A DNA stretch of 64,000 nucleotides from NCBI GenBank assembly GCA_029212905.1, contig JARGPB010000002.1, forward strand, positions 124,001 to 188,000, written 5' to 3'. The translations under genes and the position numbers were made by a program. Of this stretch, positions 1 through 7,993 are shown piece after piece. Within the stretch, counting starts at the first letter, position 1; every line of letters starts with the position of its first letter. Source of the stretch: Thalassovita sp. (GTDB lineage: Bacteria; Pseudomonadota; Alphaproteobacteria; Rhodobacterales; Rhodobacteraceae). Under the pieces are notes generated by a model that saw only the letters and a program-made list of their open reading frames with translations, searched no databases and was not told the DNA's origin.

Positions 1-1
1 C

Positions 2-388
2 CGCGATAAGGGGCCTTTGTTCCCGCTGGAAGAACGTGTCGAAATGATCGAAGGCGAAATGGCCAAGCTGGTCAAGGAGACCGGCACCGAGATCGTCGTT
101 CATCCTTTCGAAAACCTTCTGATTGATTGCGCCCATGACGTCGGCGCGCAAGTCATTGTGCGTGGCCTGCGGGCTGTAGCGGATTTTGAATATGAATTCC
201 AGATGGTTGGCATGAACCGGGCATTGGACAGCACTGTTGAAACGGTGTTCCTGATGGCCGAGGCCAAACACCAGGCGATTGCCTCGAAGCTGGTGAAGGA
301 AATCGCGCGACTGGATGGGGATGTAGCTAAATTCGTGACCCCGGCCGTCAACGAAAAGCTGATGGCCAAGCTGGGCAAAACGGCCTGA
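2..388 (+). CDS. coaD: Phosphopantetheine adenylyltransferase (C-terminal part)
   Basis: Catalyses the fourth step of coenzyme A synthesis, joining 4'-phosphopantetheine and ATP to give dephospho-CoA in the cytosol. The reading frame enters from before the window, so the N-terminus with the nucleotide-binding HxGH motif is missing. What remains (about 128 codons) shows the family signatures: FPLEERV, the RGLRAVADFEYE block that contacts substrate, MNRAL, and the ISS-like region here read as AIASKLVKEIARLDGDV. The C-terminal NEKLMAKL also fits. The TTG at position 17 is not a real start; the frame is open to the left edge. A hairpin terminator follows 20 bases downstream. Confidence 0.95.
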   Translation, partial: RDKGPLFPLEERVEMIEGEMAKLVKETGTEIVVHPFENLLIDCAHDVGAQVIVRGLRAVADFEYEFQMVGMNRALDSTVETVFLMAEAKHQAIASKLVKEIARLDGDVAKFVTPAVNEKLMAKLGKTA

Positions 389-409
389 CCCTTTGGTGCG
401 AACAGCAAG

Positions 410-435
410 AAAGGCCCCGTTGTTGCGGGGCCTTT
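410..435. terminator. Bidirectional intrinsic terminator between coaD and a hydrolase gene
   Basis: AAAGGCCCCG, a TTGTTG loop and CGGGGCCTTTT form a 10-bp GC-rich stem flanked by T-runs on both strands. It sits between two convergent genes and can end both transcripts. Confidence 0.85.
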
Positions 436-439
436 TGCG

Positions 440-1387
440 TTAGGTGGGGTTCGCCTGCCGGATAAACGCGGCGGTTTCGTCGATATGCGTCAACGGCAGC
501 ATATGCCCACCGTCCAACAGATGCAGTTTGATCGCAGGGTGCTGTGCAACAAGCTGCTCGCCATGCTCCCGGAAGTTCAACACCTGGTCCTGACGGCCAA
601 ACAGGATCTGCACGGGAACCTGAAGGTTGGCATAGTTTTTCAACATCCAGCCCAAACTGTTCCCCGACGCCATGAAATCCTGGCTGGTGTTGCGGAACGA
701 TACGGGGCGCAAGGATAACAAACCGCCACCTTGCACCGCATAGCTGTCGGGCACGGGGTCGGGGCCGAAAATCTCGGCCATCATTTCCTCGGATTTTTTC
801 ACAGAGGTTGGAATCGCCAGGGTTTCCGAGACCAGACGACGGATGAACCCCGCTGGCAGTTTTAACCCGTCAAAGACTTCGGCCGGTTGGCTGGGGGGCA
901 GGGTCAGCGGCGCCAATAGGGCCAAACCACGAATTTTTTCCGGGTGATCCAGCGCAAGGCACATGGAAATCGCGCCACCCAGGGAATGACCAACGATCAA
1001 CGGGCGCTCTAGCTGAAGAGCGTCGATGAATTCGGCCACCAAGGCGGCCTGCGCGCGGGGGCTGGCGTCGGCATCCTCGGGGCGGTCGGACCAGCCCATG
1101 CCGGGGCGGTCAATCGCAATCACCCGAAAGTCGCGCGCCAGATCATCGGCAAGCCCCGTGTCAAAATTCCCGAGCTGCGCCCCCAATCCGTGGATCATCA
1201 GAACCACAGGGCCTTCGCCCTTGTCGATGTAATGCAGTGCCCCCGAGGAGATCTGAACGAATTTTCCCCGCGGCGGCACAGCCTGCGCGACCTGCCGGGC
1301 GGTTTTCTGCGTTTGGTAGGCGCTCCACCCCAGCCACAGCAATATCAGCGCGATGGCCAAGCCAATAACCCAAAGAATGATACCCAT
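440..1387 (-). CDS. Membrane-anchored alpha/beta hydrolase
   Basis: A 315-residue alpha/beta-fold hydrolase of unknown substrate. A hydrophobic stretch at about residues 3-22 looks like an uncleaved N-terminal membrane anchor. The nucleophile elbow GHSLGG lies near residue 134, the HGLGAQ oxyanion loop near residue 67, and the later FGRQDQV and GGHMLP segments supply the probable acid and histidine of the triad. AGGAGG stands about 5 bases before the ATG at 1387. It follows the small gene at 1462-1605 and gap on the same strand, but the gap terminator at 1621-1655 makes cotranscription with gap unlikely. The family covers esterases, haloperoxidase-like and C-C hydrolases, so no reaction is assigned. 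Confidence 0.85.
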   Translation of the reverse strand: MGIILWVIGLAIALILLWLGWSAYQTQKTARQVAQAVPPRGKFVQISSGALHYIDKGEGPVVLMIHGLGAQLGNFDTGLADDLARDFRVIAIDRPGMGWSDRPEDADASPRAQAALVAEFIDALQLERPLIVGHSLGGAISMCLALDHPEKIRGLALLAPLTLPPSQPAEVFDGLKLPAGFIRRLVSETLAIPTSVKKSEEMMAEIFGPDPVPDSYAVQGGGLLSLRPVSFRNTSQDFMASGNSLGWMLKNYANLQVPVQILFGRQDQVLNFREHGEQLVAQHPAIKLHLLDGGHMLPLTHIDETAAFIRQANPT

Positions 1388-1461
1388 TTTCCCCTCCTGA
1401 TTTGCAGGCAGGATAGGGGCTGAGCGGTATCAAACAAGCGACAGTTGCGCGAAACGCCGCG

Positions 1462-1605
1462 TCACCGCCAGAAAGCCATCCAATCAATCAGCTTCCACAG
1501 CTTTTTCATCAAGAACAGCACCGTCGTTCCATCATTCAGGAAAATATCCAGCGCCAATAGGGCTGTGATGGTCAGCGCCAAAATGGCGGCGATACGGTTG
1601 GTCAT
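1462..1605 (-). CDS. Conserved 47-residue membrane-associated small protein
   Basis: A 47-codon ORF starting MTNRIAAILAL and ending LIDWMAFWR. It has one hydrophobic segment (about residues 4-20), a short polar stretch (NDGTT) and an amphipathic, tryptophan-rich tail with two lysines, as in a small protein with one membrane helix and an interfacial helix. I recall similar small proteins next to gap in other Rhodobacteraceae, but could not check this. It lies 73 bases downstream of gap on the same strand, with a terminator between, and about 75 bases before the hydrolase gene. Function unknown. Confidence 0.7.
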   Translation of the reverse strand: MTNRIAAILALTITALLALDIFLNDGTTVLFLMKKLWKLIDWMAFWR

Positions 1606-1620
1606 GGGGCAGATCCAATG

Positions 1621-1655
1621 AAAAGGGCGCTCCGGCAGACTATGCCGAAGCGCCC
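1621..1655 (-). terminator. Intrinsic terminator of gap
   Basis: Read on the minus strand, GGGCGCTT-CGGCA, a five-base loop and TGCCGGAGCGCCC form a stem of about 12 pairs with one mismatch, followed by TTTT. It lies about 25 bases after the gap stop codon. Confidence 0.8.
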
Positions 1656-1677
1656 CTGATCACGCAAGCGGTGCAAT

Positions 1678-2679
1678 TCAGAGCAATTTACCCATTGCCA
1701 CGGCCACGTCGGCCATCCGGCACGAGAAGCCCCACTCGTTGTCATACCACGCCAGAACGCGCACCAGGCGGCCACCGATGACCTTGGTCTGGTCCGCGGC
1801 GAAATACGAGCTTTCCGAGCTGTGGTTGAAATCGACCGACACCAGTTTTTCTTCGGTGTAGCCCAGAACGCCCTTCATCGGGCCCGCAGCGGCGGCAGCC
1901 ATGATTTCGTTCACCTCGGCCTCGGTCACGTCTTTCTTGGCGACAAAGGTCAGGTCCACAGCCGAAACGTTCGGGGTGGGAACGCGGATGGCCGAGCCAT
2001 CCAGCTTGCCTTTCAGTGCGGGCAGAACTTCGCCCAGGGCTTTGGCAGCGCCGGTCGAGGTGGGGATCATCGACATGGCAGCGGCGCGGGCGCGGTACAG
2101 GTCCTTGTGACGGCGGTCCAGCGTCGGCTGATCGCCGGTGTAGCTGTGGATCGTGGTCATGATGCCCGACTCGATCCCGATCGTGTCGTTCAGCGCCTTG
2201 GCAACGGGGGCCAGGCAGTTGGTGGTGCACGAACCGTTCGAAATCATCGTGTCGCCAGCGGCCAGTTGGTCGCTGTTCACACCCATGACGATTGTCTTTT
2301 GCACGTTTTTGGCGGGCGCCGAGATCAGAACCGACTTGGCGCCGCGCTCCATGTGTTTTTTGGCTTTCTCACCGTCGTTGAACTGGCCGGTGCACTCCAG
2401 CAGGACGTCAACGCCGGACCAGTCCAGTTCGTCCATGTCATAGGTCGATTGAACCTCGAATGCGCCGCGGCCCATGTCCATGGAGCCCTCGCCGATGGTG
2501 ACGTCATTGGGGAAACGACCATGAACCGAGTCGTAGCGGATCAGGTGCGCAGCTGTATCCAGAGGCCCGGTGGCGTTGATCTTGACCACTTTGATATCTT
2601 CGCGCGCGCTCTCTGCGATATGGGACAGAGTGCAGCGGCCGATCCGGCCAAATCCGTTGACGCCGACGGTGATGGTCAT
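1678..2679 (-). CDS. gap: Type I glyceraldehyde-3-phosphate dehydrogenase
   Basis: Converts glyceraldehyde 3-phosphate, phosphate and NAD(P)+ to 1,3-bisphosphoglycerate in glycolysis, and the reverse in gluconeogenesis. The 333-residue length is normal. The N-terminus carries the Rossmann motif GVNGFGRIGR, the catalytic cysteine lies in SNGSCTTNC (about residue 152), the S-loop and RVPTPNVSAVDL follow, and WYDNEWGFS is near the C-terminus. A purine-rich GGAGTTG precedes the ATG at 2679. The upstream region holds two LacI-type dyads (2768-2800), which suggests carbon-source control. Confidence 0.97.
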   Translation of the reverse strand: MTITVGVNGFGRIGRCTLSHIAESAREDIKVVKINATGPLDTAAHLIRYDSVHGRFPNDVTIGEGSMDMGRGAFEVQSTYDMDELDWSGVDVLLECTGQFNDGEKAKKHMERGAKSVLISAPAKNVQKTIVMGVNSDQLAAGDTMISNGSCTTNCLAPVAKALNDTIGIESGIMTTIHSYTGDQPTLDRRHKDLYRARAAAMSMIPTSTGAAKALGEVLPALKGKLDGSAIRVPTPNVSAVDLTFVAKKDVTEAEVNEIMAAAAAGPMKGVLGYTEEKLVSVDFNHSSESSYFAADQTKVIGGRLVRVLAWYDNEWGFSCRMADVAVAMGKLL

Positions 2680-2767
2680 GATTTCAACTCCTAAAACGAA
2701 AGATTTTGAGCGCCGTATACCGGCCCGAGCCCCAGTCTGAAAGATGAAAATCGTCGCAATATAAGGG

Positions 2768-2800
2768 TGTTAGCGCAAACCTGCCTTGGTTGCGCTAACG
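2768..2800. promoter_or_regulatory. Pair of LacI-type operator-like dyads between gap and the DUF808 gene
   Basis: TGTTAGCGCAAACC (2768-2781) and TGGTTGCGCTAACG (2787-2800) are two imperfect copies of the palindrome TGTTAGC|GCTAACA, with the central CG step typical of LacI-family operators. Their centres are 19 bp apart, and the outer arms GTTAGCGCAA and TTGCGCTAAC also form a perfect 10-bp inverted repeat. The position upstream of gap suggests a central-carbon regulator such as the CceR type of Rhodobacter. That assignment is from memory of the family, not from a match. Confidence 0.5.
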
Positions 2801-2894
2801 TTTTGCAAAGATCGCTGCGCAAGGGGCGGCAATCGGCCTTGTTCCGCCAATGGGTTCCGCTAGATTGGGGCAAAGCAATAGACGAGGTACGGGT

Positions 2895-3863
2895 ATGAGC
2901 GGTCTTCTGGCTCTTTTGGATGATGTGGCGGGGATCGCCAAAGTCGCAGCCGCCAGTGTGGATGATGTCGCCGCCGCAGCCGGCAAGGCGGGGGCAAAAA
3001 CCGCTGGTGTGATCATTGATGACGCGGCAGTGACGCCGAAATACATTCAGGGTTTCGCCCCTGCGCGCGAGCTGCCGATCATCTGGAAAATTACCCGTGG
3101 GTCGCTGTTCAACAAGCTGGTGATTCTGCTGCCGCTGGCGCTTTTGCTGGCCAATTTTGCGCCCTGGCTGATTACGCCCCTTTTGATGCTGGGGGGCAGC
3201 TATCTGTGTTTCGAAGGCGCCGAGAAGATTTTTCATGTGTTGTTCCCGCACGGGGATAAACACATCGAGGCAGACATGGACGTCAAAGATCCCGGCCACC
3301 TTGAAGAGCAGAAAATCGCGGGCGCCATTAAGACAGATTTCATCCTGTCCGCCGAGATCATGACAATCGCGCTTGCCGCTATCCCCGAAAGCAACATCTG
3401 GATGGAGACCGCAGCCCTGGCCGTGGTTGGCTTTGGGATCACTGTGGTGGTTTACGGCTCTGTCGCGTTGATCGTCAAAATGGATGACGTTGGCCTGTAC
3501 ATGGCCAAAAACGCCGGGACTGGCCTGGGACGTGGCATGGGGCGCGGCCTGGTCAAGGCGATGCCCATCCTGATGAAGGTTCTGTCGATTGTCGGCACGG
3601 CCGCCATGCTTTGGGTTGGGGGTTCGATTGTGATCCATGGTCTGCACGATTTGGGCATGCACCATCCCTATGAAGAGATCCACCATCTGGCGGAAATCGC
3701 CTCTCACAAAGTGTCAGAGCAATTCACCGGGTTTGTCGCCTGGTCCGTGACGGCCCTGTGCGACGGTATTCTGGGGCTGGCCTATGGTCTGTTCCTGATC
3801 CCCATCGCAACCCGGATCATTAGCCCGCTGATTGCCGCAGTCACTGGGAAAACCGCCCACTGA
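2895..3863 (+). CDS. DUF808 (YedI-type) inner-membrane protein
   Basis: A 322-residue multi-pass membrane protein of the DUF808 family, whose function is not established. The N-terminus MSGLLALLDDVAGIAK, the AGKTAGVIIDDAAV-like segment and the ARELPIIWKITRGS block match E. coli YedI as I remember it. Hydrophobic segments occur at about residues 75-97, 150-200, 225-245 and 285-315. The frame stays open upstream to a possible start at 2850, but the family N-terminus and the GAGG before the ATG at 2895 support the shorter form. It is divergent from gap and convergent with tkt. Confidence 0.85.
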   Translation: MSGLLALLDDVAGIAKVAAASVDDVAAAAGKAGAKTAGVIIDDAAVTPKYIQGFAPARELPIIWKITRGSLFNKLVILLPLALLLANFAPWLITPLLMLGGSYLCFEGAEKIFHVLFPHGDKHIEADMDVKDPGHLEEQKIAGAIKTDFILSAEIMTIALAAIPESNIWMETAALAVVGFGITVVVYGSVALIVKMDDVGLYMAKNAGTGLGRGMGRGLVKAMPILMKVLSIVGTAAMLWVGGSIVIHGLHDLGMHHPYEEIHHLAEIASHKVSEQFTGFVAWSVTALCDGILGLAYGLFLIPIATRIISPLIAAVTGKTAH

Positions 3864-3910
3864 TACACGACTGATACACGGGCCCATGGTCCCGATCGTG
3901 GCCACCCCAC

Positions 3911-3945
3911 GAAAAAGGCCACGCGTTTGACATAACGCGTGGCCT
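3911..3945. terminator. Bidirectional terminator between the DUF808 gene and tkt
   Basis: AGGCCACGCGT (3916-3926) pairs perfectly with ACGCGTGGCCT (3935-3945). On the minus strand the stem is followed by TTTTT, ending the tkt transcript. On the plus strand it is followed by CTCTTGTTTTT. Confidence 0.85.
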
Positions 3946-3968
3946 CTCTTGTTTTTGAAACGTTGGGC

Positions 3969-5984
3969 TTACAGCAGCGATTTTGCCTTTTCAGCGACGG
4001 CCTCGGCGGTGATGCCGAATTTTTCATACAGCACGTCCGCAGGAGCCGAGGCCCCGAACGAATCCATCCCGACGAAGCCAGCTTTGATATCGCGACCGCG
4101 TTCGCCCAGAAGCCATTTATCCCAGCCTTGACGCACGCCGGCCTCGACGGCGACGCGCACGGGGCCTGCGGGCAGGACGCGTTTGCGATAAGAGGGCTCT
4201 TGCTCTTCGAACAGCTCCATACAGGGCATCGACACGACGCGCGTGCCAATACCTTCGGCCTGTAGCAGATCACGGGCTTTCAATGCGATTTCTACCTCGG
4301 ACCCGGTGGCGATCAGGATTGCCTGACGTTTGCCCTCGGCCTCGGCCAACACATACGCCCCTTGCGAGACCAGGTTTTTCTGGGTGTGCTTGGTGCGCAC
4401 GGTCGGCAGGCCCTGGCGTGTCAGCGACAGCACCGAGGGCGTTTCCGTCGTGGTCAGCGCGATTTCCCAGGCCTCGGCGGTTTCCACGGTGTCACAAGGA
4501 CGGAACACATAGGTGTTCGGCGTGGCGCGGGAAATGGCGACATGTTCCACCGGCTGGTGGGTCGGGCCGTCCTCGCCCAGACCGATCGAGTCATGGGTCA
4601 TCACAAAGACCGACGGGATGCGCATCAGCGCCGCCAGACGCATGGCCGGGCGGGCATAGTCGGTGAACGCCATGAACGTGCCGCCGTAGGGGCGCACGCC
4701 GCCATGCAGCGCCATGCCGTTCATCGCAGCGGCCATACCATGTTCGCGGATGCCCCAGTGGATGTAGCGCCCGCCGCGGTTGTCCAGATCAAAGATCCCC
4801 ATATCGCCGGTTTTGGTATTGTTCGAGCCGGTCAAATCGGCCGAGCCACCCACGGTTTCGGGCAACACGGGATTGACGACTTCCAACACCAGCTCGCTGG
4901 ATTTACGCGTGGCGTATTTGGGTTGTTCCTCGGCGGTCTGACGTTTCAATGCGCGGATCACGGCGCCCAGTTTCTTGGGGGCCTCCAGCGCGTAGATCCG
5001 GTGGAACTCGGCCTGTTTGCGTTCGGAAATCGAGGCCAGGCGGTCTTCCCATTCGGCGCGATCTGCTGCACCGCGTGATCCGATCGCTTCCCATGCGGAT
5101 TTGATGTCATCTGGTACCTCGAACGGACCGGATGCCCAGCCATAGGCCTCTTTGGTGTCTGCGATCAGTTTCGGATCGGTCAGCGCACCGTGGCCTTTGG
5201 ATGTGTCCTGCGCAGAGGATCCCAGCGCGATATGGGTTTCGCAGGCGATCATCGACGGTTTGTTGGTCGATTTGGCCTTGGCGATGGCGGCGTCAATTGC
5301 CTCGGGGTCGTGCCCATCGATTTCCTGAACATGCCAGCCGGACGCCTTGAAGCGCTGCACCTGATCGGTGCGGTCTGCCAGATCAACGGTTCCGTCGATG
5401 GTGATGTTGTTGTTGTCCCACAGCACGATTAGCTTGCCCAGTTGATGGCGACCGGCCAGGCCAATGGCCTCGTGGCTGATGCCCTCCATCAGGCAGCCGT
5501 CGCCCGCGATGACAAAGGTATAGTGGTCGACGATCTTCTTGCCGAAACGCGAGCGCTGGATTTCCTCGGCCATGGCAAAGCCCACAGCGTTCGAGATCCC
5601 CTGACCCAGCGGGCCGGTGGTGGTCTCGATTCCTTCGGCGTGGCCGTATTCGGGATGGCCGGCGGTTTTCGCGCCCCACTGGCGGAAATTGCGGATCTCC
5701 TCCAGCGTGATGTCCTTGTAGCCGGTCAGGTACAGCAGCGAATACAGCAGCATCGAGCCATGGCCCGCCGACAGGATGAACCGGTCACGGTCGGCCCAAC
5801 GAGGGGCAGAGGCGTCGAACTTCAGGTGCTTTTCGAACAGCACGGTGGCGACGTCGGCCATACCCATGGGCATACCCGAGTGGCCAGAGTTCGCGGCGTG
5901 GATGGCATCCAGGGTCAGCGCGCGGATCGCGGCTGCCTTGAACCAGTGGTCGGGATTGGTGTTACGCAGTGCGGTGAGATCCAC
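3969..5984 (-). CDS. tkt: Transketolase
   Basis: Thiamine-diphosphate enzyme moving two-carbon units between ketoses and aldoses in the pentose phosphate pathway. The protein has 671 residues, normal for the family. Visible landmarks are [11 protein letters not shown] near residue 30, [16 protein letters not shown], the ThDP motif GDGCLMEG...NN, the pyrimidine-domain block [13 protein letters not shown], and [18 protein letters not shown]. The frame is open to 6050, but a GTG at 5984 with AAAGGAT 9 bases upstream gives the family N-terminus [11 protein letters not shown], so I chose it. The preceding gene pair is divergent. Confidence 0.95.
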   Translation of the reverse strand: MDLTALRNTNPDHWFKAAAIRALTLDAIHAANSGHSGMPMGMADVATVLFEKHLKFDASAPRWADRDRFILSAGHGSMLLYSLLYLTGYKDITLEEIRNFRQWGAKTAGHPEYGHAEGIETTTGPLGQGISNAVGFAMAEEIQRSRFGKKIVDHYTFVIAGDGCLMEGISHEAIGLAGRHQLGKLIVLWDNNNITIDGTVDLADRTDQVQRFKASGWHVQEIDGHDPEAIDAAIAKAKSTNKPSMIACETHIALGSSAQDTSKGHGALTDPKLIADTKEAYGWASGPFEVPDDIKSAWEAIGSRGAADRAEWEDRLASISERKQAEFHRIYALEAPKKLGAVIRALKRQTAEEQPKYATRKSSELVLEVVNPVLPETVGGSADLTGSNNTKTGDMGIFDLDNRGGRYIHWGIREHGMAAAMNGMALHGGVRPYGGTFMAFTDYARPAMRLAALMRIPSVFVMTHDSIGLGEDGPTHQPVEHVAISRATPNTYVFRPCDTVETAEAWEIALTTTETPSVLSLTRQGLPTVRTKHTQKNLVSQGAYVLAEAEGKRQAILIATGSEVEIALKARDLLQAEGIGTRVVSMPCMELFEEQEPSYRKRVLPAGPVRVAVEAGVRQGWDKWLLGERGRDIKAGFVGMDSFGASAPADVLYEKFGITAEAVAEKAKSLL

Positions 5985-6185
5985 GGCGAATATCCTTTGA
6001 TCGGAGTGTGTGAGCTTGTTTGTGAATATCAGCCCGAGACCAGAGTGCAAGACTGCCTGCTAACCCATTGGCCCAGAAGGGGGCGCATTTTGCCAGGTGT
6101 TTGGGTAAACTTGGCCCAAAGCACTGCTTAGTTGATTCGCCCGCCGGATTTTCGGGCGGCTTGTAAAAAATGAAAGTTGAGGGTT

Positions 6186-6689
6186 ATGAGCGACATCAGC
6201 GAATTGGAAAGCCGGATCACAGCGGCACTGGATCGCATCGCCAAAGGGCTGGAAGGGGCAATCCCCGACTCCAGTGCCTCGGACGAGGCAGAGGCCGAAG
6301 TGGCGCGCCTGACGCGGGCGCTGGACGACGAACGTGTCGTCACCGCCCAGATGGAAGAGCGTATCAAAGCGGTCAAGGACAAGCTGGACGGGAAAGTTCA
6401 AGACATGGAGGAGACGCTGCAAGAGGCGCGCGCCGCCGTGACTGCGATGGACACCGAGCTACAGCAATTGCGCGACGTGGCCGAGAAGCTGCGCGCCAGC
6501 AACATCGCCCTGCGTGATGCCAACGCGGCAGGTCTGGCCGATCCCGAATTGATCAACGCCGCGCTGATGGCCGAGCTGGAGTCCCTGCGGGCGGGCCGGG
6601 CGGCGGATGCGGCCGAAATGGGGGCCGTGCTGACGCAGCTGGACACGATCCTGGGCGGTGGCTCAACAGGTACAGAGGAGGGCGCGTAA
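6186..6689 (+). CDS. Coiled-coil protein upstream of zapA
   Basis: A 167-residue hydrophilic protein, highly charged and heptad-like through most of its length (about residues 1-130), with no signal peptide or membrane segment. It has no recognised catalytic domain. Its stop overlaps the zapA start by one base (TAATG), so the two are probably translationally coupled. That coupling suggests, as inference, a role beside ZapA at the division site. ATG at 6186 is chosen over the in-frame TTG at 6177 because GAGG lies just before it. Confidence 0.75.
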   Translation: MSDISELESRITAALDRIAKGLEGAIPDSSASDEAEAEVARLTRALDDERVVTAQMEERIKAVKDKLDGKVQDMEETLQEARAAVTAMDTELQQLRDVAEKLRASNIALRDANAAGLADPELINAALMAELESLRAGRAADAAEMGAVLTQLDTILGGGSTGTEEGA

Positions 6690-7099
6690 TGCCCGAAGTG
6701 GAAATCAAAATCGGCGGTCGTGGTTTCGAGGTGTCCTGTCAGGACGGTGAAGAACACTATTTGCATTCCGCCGCCAAGATGCTGGATGACGAGGCGCAGC
6801 GGCTTGCCGCTCAGATCGGGCGCCTGCCTGAACCACGGATGCTGTTGATGGCGGGCCTGATGCTGGCGGACAAAACCGCCGGGGTCGAGGACAGCCTGAA
6901 GGACATGACCGCCCAGATGGAAGAGCTGAAGGCCGAATTGGAGAAGCTGAAAAACGCCCCCGCGCCAGAGCCTGTCCGTGTCGAGGTCCCTGTGGTCCCC
7001 GCCAATGTGGTCGAGACCCTGGCCGAGGTGGCTGCTCAGGCCGAAGCACTGGCCAGCCAGGTCGAGGAACGCGCGGAAAGCGCTGCTTCGTCGGCCTGA
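6689..7099 (+). CDS. zapA: Cell division protein ZapA
   Basis: ZapA binds FtsZ and promotes bundling of protofilaments at midcell. The N-terminal half (residues 1-75) matches the family: PEVEIKIGGRGFEVSCQDGEE, HSAAKMLDDEA, and a hydrophobic RMLLMAGLMLADK helix. A long C-terminal coiled coil follows to residue 136, which is longer than the E. coli protein (109) and rich in Ala, Glu and Val. The start overlaps the stop of the coiled-coil gene. No 6S RNA or 5-formyltetrahydrofolate cyclo-ligase gene follows, unlike in many relatives. Confidence 0.88.
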   Translation: MPEVEIKIGGRGFEVSCQDGEEHYLHSAAKMLDDEAQRLAAQIGRLPEPRMLLMAGLMLADKTAGVEDSLKDMTAQMEELKAELEKLKNAPAPEPVRVEVPVVPANVVETLAEVAAQAEALASQVEERAESAASSA

Positions 7100-7125
7100 T
7101 TTGGCCCGATGCACGATCGAAAACA

Positions 7126-7161
7126 AAAACGGAGCCCGGACTGCTGTCGGGGCTCCGTTTT
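7126..7161. terminator. Bidirectional terminator between zapA and grxD
   Basis: AAAACGGAGCCC (7126-7137) and GGGCTCCGTTTT (7150-7161) form a 12-bp stem with T-runs on both strands, placed between convergent genes. Confidence 0.9.
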
Positions 7162-7181
7162 AGATTGAACAGCTCGGAAAA

Positions 7182-7544
7182 TCAGGCGTTTGCTTCGCGG
7201 ATTTTCTCGGCGGCGTCCTTGGAATAGGTGATGCCGTTTGCTTCGAATAGGGTGTCCAGTTCGCCGGACAGGGTCATCTCGGTGATGATGTCACAGCCGC
7301 CCACAAATTCGCCCTTCACATAGAGCTGCGGGATGGTCGGCCAGTCCGAGTAATCCTTGATGCCCTGACGGATTTCCTCGTCCGCCAGTACGTTCACATC
7401 GGCAAAATCCACGCCCATGTAGTTCAGCACCCCGGCCACACGGCTGGAGAACCCGCATTGCGGCATGTCCTTGGTGCCCTTCATGTACAGCACAACGGTG
7501 TTGGATTTGACGGTTTCGTCGATACGGGTTTTTGCGTCGCTCAT
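7182..7544 (-). CDS. grxD: Monothiol glutaredoxin, Grx4 family
   Basis: A 120-residue monothiol glutaredoxin that carries a bridging [2Fe-2S] cluster, for iron-sulfur delivery and iron sensing with BolA-type partners. The active-site CGFS motif is at residues 30-33 (MPQCGFSSRV), with the glutathione-contacting TIPQLYVKGEFVGGCDI block at about residues 70-90. The bolA-like gene lies 48 bases upstream on the same strand, the usual Grx4-BolA pairing, so the two are probably one operon. A terminator follows. Confidence 0.95.
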   Translation of the reverse strand: MSDAKTRIDETVKSNTVVLYMKGTKDMPQCGFSSRVAGVLNYMGVDFADVNVLADEEIRQGIKDYSDWPTIPQLYVKGEFVGGCDIITEMTLSGELDTLFEANGITYSKDAAEKIREANA

Positions 7545-7592
7545 GTCTTTGTCCTTCCGGCCAAGGGGCCGTTCGTTATCGGTGTGGCGGGC

Positions 7593-7829
7593 TTATTCGG
7601 GGGCTTTGGTGGTCAGCGCCAGCGCGTGCAGGTCGCCATCCGGGCCATCCATCTTACCCTTCAGTGCGGCATAGACGGCGCGTTGTTGCTGCACCCGGTT
7701 TTTGCCGCGAAAGCTCTCGTCGATGACCATGGCGGACATGTGCCGCCCATCGCTGCCTTCGACGGTAATCTGGGCATTGGGGAAGCTTTGACGAAGCAGA
7801 TCCTCAAGTTCCTGTGCGAAAATGGCCAT
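7593..7829 (-). CDS. bolA: BolA family protein (IbaG-like)
   Basis: A 78-residue BolA-fold protein, probable partner of the CGFS glutaredoxin encoded just downstream, with which BolA proteins form [2Fe-2S] heterodimers. The FEGSDG-type segment GSDGRHMSAMVI, the FRGKNRVQQQRAVYAAL helix and the LHALAL strand with its conserved histidine are visible. Start at 7829 (MAIFAQ) is preceded by GGAGA; the longer open frame to 7889 adds 20 residues without family resemblance. It follows purL on the same strand after 164 bases with no obvious terminator. Confidence 0.92.
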   Translation of the reverse strand: MAIFAQELEDLLRQSFPNAQITVEGSDGRHMSAMVIDESFRGKNRVQQQRAVYAALKGKMDGPDGDLHALALTTKAPE

Positions 7830-7993
7830 TTGGGTCTCCGGGGGTTTCAGTGTTGAGATGAATCTAGGGCCTGAGGGGGCAGGGTGCAAGCGCCGGGCGC
7901 CAAGGAAATCCAGCGGGCCCCAGAAAGATGCGAAAGAAATGCAGCTTTCGAGGCGCCGGGGATGGACCGCGCCAACGTGGCGCTGATCCGGGG

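Noticed and set aside
2691..3707. A 338-codon frame antisense to the DUF808 gene
   Set aside because: Arg/Gln/His-rich shadow without domains; the sense frame matches DUF808.
7100..7181. 6S RNA after zapA, where it is often found
   Set aside because: The gap to grxD is about 80 bases and holds only a terminator.
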